From Owenia fusiformis (lineage: Eukaryota; Annelida; Polychaeta; Sabellida; Oweniidae), in NCBI GenBank assembly GCA_903813345.2, contig CAIIXF020000001.1, positions 4,650,001 to 4,714,000 on the forward strand: 64,000 nucleotides of DNA, written 5' to 3'. Below the pieces are notes generated by a model, which did no database searches, was not told the DNA's origin, and worked only from the letters and a program-made list of their open reading frames with translations. A program made the translations under genes and the position numbers. Position 1 is the stretch's first letter; each line of letters opens with the position of its first letter. Of the stretch, positions 33,701 through 44,195 are shown piece after piece.

Positions 33701-36700
33701 TGAAGAAGACATCCTTAAGAACCTCAACTGATGTGAAATCTGTCCCATTAGATATCAGAGGCTCAACCAAGCCCTGTAGCTGCAAAGGGCGAAGTACTGT
33801 GTGAAGCTATATTAGCCTTCAATGTGTTTACTGGATCAGATTCCACCAGTTCTTTTCTGAACAAAGGAAAAATAAATCAACGGAAGACAAACTATTCTTA
33901 AAGTTGCTTTCTTCAATAGGAAACAATAAAGAAATTTCTGATACCATAAATTAAAAGTTGAATTGTTCACCTGCAAAAGTACAGCAGAATTACAAAAATA
34001 ACTGCCACTAGGCCCCTAATAGATTACGAGATGAGCTGTTTCCCATGAGATACTAGTATTCTCCAAAACAGAACAGTTCTGCCCTCACTTATGAAGGTGT
34101 TGACATATCAACTCTTTCACATAAGAAGAGGGTGAATTATCATGTATGGAAACATTCCCACCAGCCTAAACCCAGCTCTACCAAGCCCATGCATGAATGA
34201 ACTGTGAATTTCCTGAAGAACCCTTAACACAAGAATGGTCAAGAAAATCCTTCCAATAGAAATTGATATTTTTGGAATTAAGAGGCAATTGAGGACGATG
34301 AAAAAAAGATGAGTAAATACAAGTTAAGAGTGTGAGAACCCGTAGAATGTAATGAGGCTATACTGTCAGACATACAAGTAAAAATGCTGAAATTAAGAGC
34401 AAAATGATAGTTTTGAGCAATTTGCTAATATGTTCTCAAATGAAGGTAAATCTGACATCAAAAATGAAGTTACCAAGACAATGAAACATGGTTACCATGG
34501 CAACCAAGTAAGTTCTAACCTCCAATGTCTAATACAATACACAAATCTAATTATTTTTTTAAGATCTAAAAGATGATACCTGTATCAATTGTGGTGGTCC
34601 AAATTTCAATAAAACCCTAGTTACCATGTTAACCAATCAAATTTCAGCTCGCAAAGTCTGACTTAATACTTAAAATCAACCATTTAGGAAGATCTGAAAA
34701 AATGAGACCTGTATTTTTTTTATTTTTTTTATTTAAGCAATTTTTTCTTGGCTGTGTCCATATAGACATTAATACCCAATTTTTTACATGGTATTAATAG
34801 GCAAATTAAGCATTTGTTAACTTCCCATGTGTGACATTCCCAGGAATGTTAGCTCCTATCGGTCTCTGACAGCCATCTCCAGATATTTACAGCTAAGCTG
34901 TAACAAGGAAAAGTTAGTTTCGGGGGGGGGGGGTAATATTTGGAGCCATATAGGAAAGTATATATCTTACACGTTTGATTCATATCTTTGAAATGAAGTA
35001 AAGGGTAATTTTTGGACAATATTTCTATTAACTGATTGATGAATGTTTTAGTGAGATCACATCTAAATAGGAAGTGTCTTGGTGTTTCTGACTCTTTTCC
35101 ACAGGCACAGGTAGGAGTAGGATGGGTGTTAAAATTATGTGAGTGGAGTTGTGAGTTTAGAAGCAGATCACATTTTAATTTATTTAAAAACATTTCTTGC
35201 TTTCTGGTAATTTTCAGAGAAACGGTTGATATAATATTATTCTTAGAGGCGAGACTTCGAATTTTTGATTTAAAAAGTTCAATGGTTTCAGATTGCTTTG
35301 TATCAGCAGAAATGTTATTCCATTCTGTTATACACTTAGGTACACAAGATCTAGACAATATAGTGCCACGTGCCCTTGGTAGTTTAAAGTCAAATCGGTT
35401 CCTGAGGTCTCTGCGATGGTCGACCTGTATCTCCATTATTCAAAAAGTTATAGTATCCATCCTATGTGGGGGCTCGAGTCTGTGAAATAGACCCCTGTAG
35501 AAGTCATGGACCCATATAAGGCCAGAATCTGGGATTCCGTGGACTGCTCTTTACATAAGATTGTAGCAAATAAATTATAGAAGTTTTCTATACACATTTT
35601 AACCCTTCCTAACACATAGGTGACAAAATAAGCATGAAATATAGATATAACACTAGAGGCAAATCAAACTTTACCCTTCCTAAGGCAAAAACCGAAAACT
35701 GGCAAAAAACAATAGCCTTAAGTGGTTCATCCATATGGAACAGTCTCCCAAAAGAAATGAAAAAGTCAAATTCAAGTTATTTTCTTAAATCAAAACTGAA
35801 GAAACATATTCTCTCAGCTTATTAATCATTGGTTGACTGTGTCACTTCTTGTTACTTCTGTAAAAAGTTAGGGTAGGCTCTCAAGGGAGGTACATGGGCC
35901 GACAAATATACCAATATACTTTACTAATTTGGAAACATTCCACGGAGTATTTTTTGAGGGTAAAATAGCCACAAAATCTAAAAGCTGAAAAACTAAGATT
36001 TAATAATCCATATATAAATGTAAAATCAAACTGGCAACATGAAGAATTATTTCCCATAAAATCTCCCCGAACGCACGCCTAAACCCCCATTTTAATACTT
36101 AAAATCAATCATGGTCTAAGATTTGAAAAAATGAGACATTATCACCCTTATTTCAAAAGTTATAGCATCCATCCAATGTTGGGGTCAGCATTTCCCTAAA
36201 ACCATGGTTACCATGGCAACCAATCATATACCAGCTCCCAAAGTATAATACAATACTATACAACCAGTCATTTACGAATATCAGAAAAATGAGACCTGTA
36301 TCTCCCTTGTTTCAAAAGTTACAGCATTCATCCAATGTGGGGGTTCGAGTCTGTGAGATAGGCCCCTGTATAAATCATGGAGCCATATAAGGCCAAAATC
36401 TGAGATTCTGTGGACTGATCTTTACATAAGATTGCTGCTAACATATTATAAAAGTTTTCTATTCACATGTATACCCTTCCTAACACACTGGTGACAAAAT
36501 ATGCAAGAAATGAATCATTCCTGAAAAATTGGCCTGGAAATTGACACCCGAAGGGTATGTTTTATCCATTTCCATGGCAACCACTTAACCATGAGATTTG
36601 AAATTTTTATGATATATTCAGTTAACCTATACCAATATACCACAGGAATTTGGAAACATTCTACTGAGTATTGTTTAAGTTATTGCCTACTTTTTATAGT

Positions 36701-39700
36701 AGGGGTACAAATTATAGCCCATGGGAGGTAAAATGGCCACAAAATCTAAAAGCTGAAAAAGTAGGATATAATAATCCATACATATATGAAAAATCATACT
36801 GGGAACATGACAAATTATGTCTTGTAAAATCATGATCTGAACGCACGCCTTGAGGCTCATTCTGACTCCACTAAAAGTACATGTGCATGTAAACCATATC
36901 TTGTAGAATTTTGTGAAGGTGAGATGTATGCATGAAAAAGTCTGCACTCATGAATGGAATTGTATTCAGTGCAAAATGTTAAAAAAGCTTTAATTTAGAT
37001 ATGATTTTAATTGCAGCTACTGCAGCTGCTGAAGACAGAATCATACAATGCCAACACTACAAAATTCAATGCTAATGCTCAATTCCATCTCGAATTTATA
37101 TCCATATGCCACATCAACAAGGTCCCTGTAATCATGCTGGACCCAGCCCTGGTACAGAACAATGTTACGACTTCATACAATCTGAGGCTTGGCCTGTTCA
37201 ACTCATCCCTAGTGTCATATGGCATCAAAAGTGATGATTTGACTCAACCTTTAATGGTAAGACTCTCATGATCGACATCATCTTTGCACACTCGGCCTTC
37301 CCTGGGACCAACAGGAGCCGAGTGTATGAAGATGGCTAAACATGGTCCATCCTTCCATGATAATCATATGTGTACAAGGAAACCACATATGCTAAACATC
37401 TTAAGATACATGCAGGACATGTATTCAATTTTCCTACCCATGCAGAGGACTAGGCTACATGACTTTTGAGAGGCAGTCTTCCAGTGTATGGTAAAACACA
37501 AAAATCATATGTATATGTCTGTATGTATATATAAACTTTATATGAATCTACATTTGTGTCAGAATCAGCATTTATCAAGTTGTTTATTGAGAATATGTAT
37601 ATACATTATACATGTATTCAGAGCTGACATCTTGTCATGTTTTCTTAGATTGTAACTTTGCTGATATGAGTTGAACGATGGCATCCATAGCAATACACTC
37701 ATACCCACAAAATTGTTAATAAATAGGCAAAATTTGGAGACAGCTGTTTAAATATTCTATATTTTTCTATTTTAGGTTAAATTGTACCATGCTCTAGCTG
37801 TAAACAACTACAACATTGCGCTACTAAAAGGCGTTGATAAAAAAGGTGAACATTATCCCTATCATGCATTCCTAAAGACTAAAGTATCAAATACAACAGC
37901 ACCATCTATAAAGCAGTGGATCCACATAGCAATCATACACCATAGACATGGCAAATATTATTGGATAGGGCCATTGCTAGAGGGGAACCATGCCAAGAAA
38001 CATCCACCAGTAAAGAGCATTAGCTTTCCAGCAGCATTTGATAGGTAGGGGAGTATTACTTGTGTATGGGACCTTCAATAATTAATGGTATACAGCATAA
38101 CATCTCTTAATTATTTGACAAGGTCTTTAAGCATGCATGGGCATAAATAGAGTGCAGTAAAACCTGGCTCATCCAGATGCCACTGAGACCAGTCAAAGAT
38201 GTTCAGATTAGCAGGTGTTCACATTTGTAGGCTTTTTAAATAAGTGAGTCATTGGAAGATAACAAATTTGTGACAGAAACAAGTGTTCAGTTGAAAAGTG
38301 CTTCATTTAGAGAAGTTCAGATTTCATAAAATACAGATTTCACTGTACTTTCTGTTTGCGGCATAAATAGATTGCTTGAACTCAAACTATACAGAGTTTG
38401 CATTTTAATATAGTTCCAATTCTTCATACAATTATCTTAATATTTTCAGTTTTGATGTTACAACCAGTGATATTCCTGGACTATACGTACCTTCATCTCC
38501 CTCCAAATATCTCTCCAATTTAAAACATTCCAAGTTCATCCCGTGCAACAGGACCCGGGCTGATGAATTCAATGCAGCCAGTAGCAAGCAAACCAGCAAA
38601 CATAATGTTGACACAACTGCCAAGAAAGCACAGCAGATTCTGCAGGCTACTAAAGCTGTGTTTGATGAAGTTGGAATGGAGTTCTGGCTTATTGGAGGTA
38701 CCCTTTTAGGTAAAGCATTTTGTTTCTCACACATGGGGCTCTATCAAGTTAAGGTATGTGGGATAAGAAACTCAGGGAACTTTAACTGGCGAGGGACTGA
38801 GTCATGCAGGTTGTCAGAAATGGCAATGACATAATGTTTTGTTGGTTCCACCGAACAGCAACTTTGTGATCTCAATTTTGTATATGGGAACTGTATCGAA
38901 ATAGCTTGGTATGTAGCTTTATTCTCATTTTGGTATAGACAATGTAGCTTTATTTATAGGTTGGTATAGACAGTGTGGTTTTATTGCTCACACTACTGAT
39001 GTAGATGTTGGTGCCTGGATTACAGATCTTAATCCAGAACTGGAGACACTCCTCAAACGCAAGGGACAACCCATCAGGCTGATGTACCACTTTGGCAAGG
39101 TAAACTTACCAAGATTGAACATAATTATCCAGATTTGCTATAGAGCCTCAAGAAGGGGGTTTAGGCACTTTTAATTGGTTCATGTGGTGCACCTATGGGA
39201 TTGCTCACTCAAAGATGTGGAGCTTAGCAATATATATCATCTACAAACCTATGCATTTCATCATTAAAATGAATGGCAGACACAATAATGTGTTAGAAAA
39301 GAGGCTTCAAAAAGTCTGTTTCAGCTTTATTTTCAATTTATTTGTTTAAAATATACATAAAAACAGTTTTCTGTTTCCAATGCCAACATGATTAATAATA
39401 ATAATGAGTGAAAACCTATTAAATTATTTTTCATCATTTTAGCCTGAAGATGGTCTAGAGTTTGCCGTTCAGGGTTTTGGTATCAAAATGGACATATGCT
39501 TCCATTATATTGAGTCCAACTACACATGGATCGGTGGAATACGTAGCCAGTCACTAGAAAAATTACGCTGGCTTTATCCCGCCAATATAACATTATGCTC
39601 TGCTGAACTATTTGAAGATCTCTATCTTGTGCCATGTGACTCCCTGGCCCATATAGAGGCTGATTATGGAGCAAATTGGATGCTTCCGGACGATAAATGG

Positions 39701-39784
39701 ATATGGGATAGTTCTCCACCAAATATGGTCGAAGCGGGAAAGTTTGCAGAGTCTGAGAGAAACAAAGTTGTGCAAATACTGTAA
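30777..39784 (+). CDS. FKTN: Fukutin, copy 2 (exons for residues 1-462 after the start exon)
   Basis: Exons read at 30777-30914, 37017-37256, 37776-38044, 38450-38709, 38960-39099 and 39443-39784. All are GT..AG with phases 0, 0, 2, 1, 0, and there are 462 codons before TAA, close to the length of vertebrate fukutin. Exon 1 encodes the type II signal anchor (hydrophobic KINIALLFLVIIALCLNF at residues 6-23) expected for a Golgi enzyme. Later landmarks mirror copy 1: LDPAL, PAAFD, GGTLLGWYRQC, DVD at residues 316-318, EADYGANW and a VVQIL end. The likely role is ribitol-phosphate transfer onto alpha-dystroglycan. Copy 2 differs from copy 1 at scattered sites (for example DICFHY for DIFFHY, DSSPPN for DRSAPN). 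Intron 1 is 6.1 kb and full of repeats; its donor is altered by a transposon. The initiation exon is not identified. Confidence 0.88.
30918..31549. mobile_element. Mariner-type MITE inserted in the splice donor of FKTN copy 2 exon 1
   Basis: The inverted ends are CAGGGTGTCCGGAAAGTAAA on the left and its complement ending at 31549. TA duplications lie at 30916-30917 and 31550-31551. Outer arms of ~45 bp match, including 'gatacaaatgctctaatttt' against 'gagtatttgtatc'. No transposase is present. The element lies inside the former GTAAGT donor of FKTN exon 1. Confidence 0.85.
31916..32043. repeat. Dispersed repeat R1, second copy
   Basis: It matches positions 1-118, including the (acaat)n end, with a small duplicated 'ggtaaa' insert. 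It lies in intron 1 of FKTN copy 2. Confidence 0.6.
32044..32290 (-). repeat. Repeat Y1 (inverted relative of 35440-35620 and 36110-36500)
   Basis: The reverse complement shares 'agcatccatccaatg', 'gactcgaac'/'gttcgagtctgtga', 'agacccctgta', 'atatggagcc'-type blocks and 'cttacataagattg' with the plus-strand copies Y2 and Y3. It is non-coding. Confidence 0.65.
32291..32854. other. Intron 1 interior, nothing recognised
   Basis: AT-rich intron sequence. A short open frame at 32619-32975 shows no domain. Confidence 0.4.
32855..33325. repeat. Foldback element containing a SINE
   Basis: 'gtataaaaacctcctac' at about 32865 and 'gggttcaattttaaagat' at about 32927 recur inverted at about 33300 and 33273. 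This gives arms separated by an insert that is largely the tRNA-derived SINE. Confidence 0.55.
33000..33235 (-). mobile_element. tRNA-derived SINE
   Basis: On the minus strand an A-box-like TAGCAAGTTG (33198-33207) is followed after about 17 bases by a consensus B box GGTTCGATCC (33171-33180). This is the internal RNA polymerase III promoter of tRNA-derived SINEs. The body continues to about 33000 with no cloverleaf, so it is not a tRNA gene. Confidence 0.5.
33520..34140. repeat. Long foldback element in FKTN copy 2 intron 1
   Basis: The left arm (about 33520-33735) and right arm (about 33890-34140) are imperfect reverse complements. Paired blocks include 'gagttgaaatgtcaacacct', 'gttttggagaatat', 'gaaacagctcat', 'attgtttcct-ttgaagaa' and 'cttaagaa'. 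The ~150 bp loop is unrelated. Non-coding. Confidence 0.65.
34141..34479. other. Intron 1 interior, nothing recognised
   Basis: No gene or clear repeat seen. Confidence 0.4.
34480..35624 (+). repeat. Repeat Y2, interrupted by retrotransposon N3
   Basis: 34480-34714 and 35422-35624 together match Y3. Modules start 'ggttaccatggcaacca', pass through 'gaaaaaatgagacctgtat', and after the interruption resume at 'ctccattattcaaaaagtta', 'gagtctgtgaaatagacccc' and 'cataagattgtagca'. Confidence 0.65.
34715..35421 (-). pseudogene. Non-LTR retrotransposon N3, 5'-truncated, with 9 bp target duplication
   Basis: GACCTGTAT occurs at 34706-34714 and 35422-35430. On the minus strand the insert encodes the C-terminal part of a non-LTR polyprotein, open for most of its length: DLRNRFDFKLPRARGTILSR, a WNNISAD block, and the CACGKESETPRHFLFRC zinc-like motif. 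It then has a stop at about 34849 and ends in an A-rich tail (T-rich on the plus strand at 34715-34735). The short length, tail and flanking duplication are classic for target-primed reverse transcription. Confidence 0.85.
35625..35895 (+). pseudogene. Non-LTR retrotransposon N4, C-terminal scrap
   Basis: The plus strand reads YNTRGKSNFTLPKAKTE, then SGSSIWNSLPKEMKKSNS and a lysine-rich end, stopping at 35825. This is the conserved last ~65 residues of CR1/Jockey-type polyproteins. It interrupts a Y-type repeat: 'gtgacaaaata' lies before and 'ataccaatata' after it, as in the uninterrupted Y3. Confidence 0.7.
36110..36660 (+). repeat. Repeat Y3, uninterrupted copy
   Basis: It shares ordered blocks with Y1 and Y2 ('ccatggttaccatggcaacc', 'aaaaatgagacctgtatctc', 'cagcattcatccaatgtg', 'gagtctgtgagat') and with 35895-36000. 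It serves as the empty site for insertions N3 and N4. Confidence 0.65.
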
Positions 39785-41797
39785 CACATGATTTGGTTTT
39801 ACTAATTATTAATATTAGTATTTCTTCCTTTCTCAAGTACATGTGTTACTTTAAAGGATAACGTCTGATTAGAGGAAATCAGAATCTGGACATAATATCA
39901 GAATTTAAAATGTGTTTTTATGATGGGGATAATAAATATTTTGGTTACTTATGCTTTTTAATAAGCCTTTGTGTAATTTAGATTTATCCATTTTGATGTC
40001 CGGCAATGTCATCACAGTTTTTGATCTCAAATATTACCAAGAATCAGACATTGTTAGAAGCATCAATGATTTCACAAAAGTGAAATCTGATGTCAAATCA
40101 TTCACTAAAAGCTTCCATTGTAAAACATTGTCACGAAAGTTAAACGAGTTGTTGATTCGAAATATGCTTCTATGAAAAGCATATCTTGGAGAATGTTTTT
40201 AAATTAATTAGGGTATGTGCTCAGTATTTTCAAAAAATATTAATTACAGATTCTTTAAAAAATATTTAAATAATGTTCAATATTTTATTGTAGTTTTAAC
40301 AACATATACATAACTACAATATGTCTTCGGGCTTCGTGGAATATCATTCCCTTGAGACTGTTCGCTGAACTATAACACGCTGAAGTAGTTGTGAAACATC
40401 TCCATTTTTATACGGTGATGTCACCAGTTTAACTGAAATGATCAGTTATAGCTCATAGTAATGTCAACAAACCCAATGCCACAGAATGGATCACCTGGAA
40501 AGGTTGTTATATGTGAAACATGCTACAGAGTGCAATGCCTTGATTCAGGTATTATGACATGACACATGTTTTCAATGCACAGTGCTTTACAATGTAGACA
40601 TACAATTATTTGTAGTAGATATCCTTCTAGTCATGGCCAATGAGGTGATTATAACCTATACATAGATGGAGCATCTATTGAACAGTGGTCATAATTGATA
40701 AATGTAAATGCCCAGAAGTCTTCCTTTTGACATATTTTTATGAACATTATATACGATTGAATTTTTTTATGCGGGTGCATGAAAGGAATGTAGAAGGAAT
40801 AAAGAGTAGAAGTTGGAAGCTATCTTATTTTCCAATTCATCAAAACTGTTGCCAACCTAAAAATTGAATAAGATAATTTTGAAATAAAGTCTGAACTGTT
40901 GAAATTTTAGAAAGTGGGTATGACATTAAATGATGTGAGCCAAAAATATTGTAAGATTTCTAAACATACTTTCAACTCTATCTCTTCTACTCCCTTTAAT
41001 GTACACTACTTGTATACTTCCAAAATAAACTAATACTATGACTACTGAAAACTTTTTACTGCATTTTTATGGCATATTTTCAAATATGTGGTTGCAAAGT
41101 GGCAAATGCCTTACTGTGAGCCATAAGTACACAAACACACAAACCAGTAATCTTAACAAACCTTTTTTATTTAAATTTAACAATTTGAAAATAATGAATA
41201 ATCTTCCCTATTTACGTATATTGTTATTTTGTAACATATTTTTATAAGCTTGGAACGTTATAGAAAATTTCTTTCTCTACTATAATACATCTTGCTGTGT
41301 TTGTAAATGCTGCCTATTAATGGGTTAAAAAAGTCAATGTTTGATATGACCCATCTTTTCCTGAATTATACGTTCAAGCTCGGCTCTGCGTTTCGAAATG
41401 ATTATCTCAATGTGCTGTTTGTTGGTTTGGGCCAAGCTATCTTGATTAAAACTAACTTGGCCAAACTTCCAATTTATACTTGCCTTAAGATCGAATATGA
41501 TAACATGATCCACATTTTGTATCCAAACTGATTGGTATCAAGTTAATTTTTTATGTCACCACCATAAGTGCTGACATATTGTTAAAGTCTCCAATTTTTC
41601 ATGGACGTCGGTTTGTGTTCGTTTTCTGTAACAAATGGCACATTGTGACATTTTGTTTGTTAATGCCTTGTTTAATATCTTAAAGGAATATGTCTCCCAA
41701 AATACTTATAATATATGTGCCTAAAATTGGGTCATAAAAGCTTTTCAAATGGCGGACAGTTCAGTTTTTGCCTTTATTAAAAAGTGGAAACCATTTG
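36888..41797. repeat. Segmental duplication, copy 2
   Basis: Collinear with 2246-8727. Copy 2 has a small extra block in intron 2 (about 37713-37750) and in intron 4 (about 38850-38955) and lacks the two MITE blocks of copy 1. Confidence 0.85.
39785..41797. other. 3' flank of FKTN copy 2
   Basis: Likely 3' UTR and flank; no further gene. Open frames at 39951-40175 and 41307-41531 are shared with copy 1 only through the duplication. Confidence 0.45.
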
Positions 41798-42559
41798 TTT
41801 TTGCTGGAGTAGCTTTGTGGGTTATGTAATTGACCACTTCTGACATATTGCTTCTTTCCTGCTATTAAATATGTATACTAGTAATCATCTTGGAATTACG
41901 TAATTACTCAGTAAAGTGGTGAATTTTTTAGAAATGAATGATCTACATACCCTTAACAAATGTTCCATTTTTGGACCACTCTGTATTAGCCCAGCATGCC
42001 CAAAAACGAATCATTTTTTATATTAAGGAACATGGTTGAACTAATTGAATCAATCCTTCAAGCAGTTTGGCAGCAAATGCCCAGACGAGAAGACTGTGAC
42101 GCCGCCACCCGCCAAGCTGACGTGAATAGTGTACTTCTTTTAGGTACGGTAATTAAGAAGTCATTTGTTTGTGCGCTGCTTAGCATAGCATTTCCTAATT
42201 ATCGTTTGATTAATTGTGATTTGTTTCATTAACTTAAGATATACCATTTTAATCAAACTAGTTAAATGTTGGTTCTCTTTACTATATTCCATCACTGAAG
42301 TTCTCCAGGATGTACATCTTCAGAGATCCTGCGTCTGTACCTCGATCTGTCTCCTTTAGGGTATAGGAGTCCAACGCAATTTTGGTGGAGATTTTTACAA
42401 TATATTTGTACGTAAGAATATTTGTAATGCTATATATCTATGGTTTTAGTGCAAAAATATTCAACACATAGCTTTTGCTCCGCACTTTGAACCATATACC
42501 TTTGTCAATGGTTAAATTGCTTATTTTACCCAGAATGAATCCATTTTTTACATGTTACA

Positions 42560-43077
42560 GGGGGGTGGTTGATGAGGGTGAGCCAAAAAGGTAACCCAAA
42601 CATGATTTAATAACCCAAATGTTGGGTTTAAATCACATTTGGGATTTTATTGAACCTTGTTCAATGTTCTTTCATTCTACTAAATTTCATCGGTCTATTC
42701 AACGGTCACGATTTTATGGGCATTTTACAAAACGTGCTCCAAATGCTGAAACCTGCCAAACGATTCACCTGTTATCTTTGTTGCTACTTATTTCAAAGAT
42801 GATGTCTACAGGAAGATGCCAGTCATGTGAGCGCGTAGTCACTAGTTAGAACAACTTCACCAGATGCGTTCAAGTTTGCCTCCAAAGACGAGATCGGTAT
42901 TTTGAGCATGTCTTGTAAAATGCTCATAAAATTATGACCGTTGTAATTAGACCAATGGAACTTGGTAGAATGAAAGAACAATAAACGAAGGAAATATGAC
43001 TTTGAACCCATAGTGAATGACTGAGTTACTAATATTTCTTTGGGTATGGGTTACATCGTTTTTGCCCACCCTGTACA
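42560..43077. mobile_element. Foldback MITE with ~230 bp arms
   Basis: The left arm from 'gagggtgagccaaaaa' is mirrored by the right arm ending 'tttttgcccaccctgta'. Paired blocks include 'gttctttcattctac', 'attttatg-gcattttacaa' and 'gtgctc-aaat'. No transposase. The right end 'accctgTA' resembles mariner-type ends. Confidence 0.65.
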
Positions 43078-43917
43078 TGGCATGAGTGACATAAACACAA
43101 ACAATTGAATTATTTATAATTTTATAACACATTTTTATTGCATAATTTTTCAATCCACAATTGCTATGAACACATGAAACAAAACTATCCAACATATAAA
43201 ACAGTATGTATTCAGTTGATTTTTGACTCTTAGAATATGAATATTCAAATACTAGAAGCAGTAATAGTATGCGGCGGCAAGTTCGTGCATTTGTGCTAGT
43301 ATTTTGTAAATGGCGAATTGGACTTCTCAGAGTTGTGATTGGCGTTGGAATGAAATCCTCGGGTATATACAGATGTAGGTTGAACAATTGCTTAGAAATG
43401 ATGATCATTTAAGCAGCATTCTATAATCTACAGTGTTGATTGTTGTTGTGACAGGCCAGTAAATGCAGTTATGTACAAAACTTACAAATGCTCGCACAAT
43501 TATATATTTACATCATACGAAACCATATAATTAGGACGCTTGTAGTCCAAATCACCTTTTCTGTATGTCAATCAAACTTAAAAATTAACTAATCGAAGGA
43601 CCACAACCGTGCAATATCATAAACAAAAATACATGCTTATTTTTCATATTATTTTCATTTGCTGTAAACATCGTGGCCTCCTGTGATTTAGGGAATTTTC
43701 GAAAATAAAAAAGGAAGCAGGAAAGCATCAAAATCCAAGATATAAAAAAGTTTTGAGATTAAAATTTGAATGCTTTTTCCATGTAATATTGCACCATGGT
43801 CCTTTGACTGGTTATATTTTGTTGACTGATGCACAGAACAAGTGGTTGGGGCACGTACTGAGATCAGTTCCAATACATTGAAATCCATTACTTACTGCTA
43901 TAATACAAGTAGTCGGG

Positions 43918-43923
43918 TTTATT
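43918..43923 (-). terminator. Candidate poly(A) signal of receptor cassette B
   Basis: AATAAA on the minus strand, about 275 bases downstream of the cassette B stop codon. Confidence 0.35.
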
Positions 43924-44195
43924 TTATTTTCAAAGGCTTTCAAAAATCAAATAAATTCCGACTACGACAGATTTATATATTTTAAGCCATGGTCTACAAG
44001 ATGGAAGTTTAAATTTGAGATAATGTGGGGTAGTTCATAATCACCAAGGGTTATTTCAAATCTTGATGAAGCTTGGAACAAGCAAAGGGAACCATGTTTT
44101 TGTTGAATGACGTTAGTCCATGACTTCCATCGGCCGTGCCTTATTGCGGTGGATTACAAGAGGCATTGTCTGGTTTAGAAGTGACCACGAATACG

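Larger units (their letters stand above)
41798..44195. other. Convergent intergenic region between FKTN copy 2 and the receptor gene
   Basis: No gene recognised. A possible transposase-like scrap at 41996-42232 (LIESILQAVWQQMPR) is too short to assign. It contains the foldback element at 42560-43077. Confidence 0.4.

Noticed and set aside
39951-40175. 74-codon frame downstream of FKTN copy 2
   Set aside because: The same region in copy 1 is interrupted, and it lies in the likely 3' UTR.
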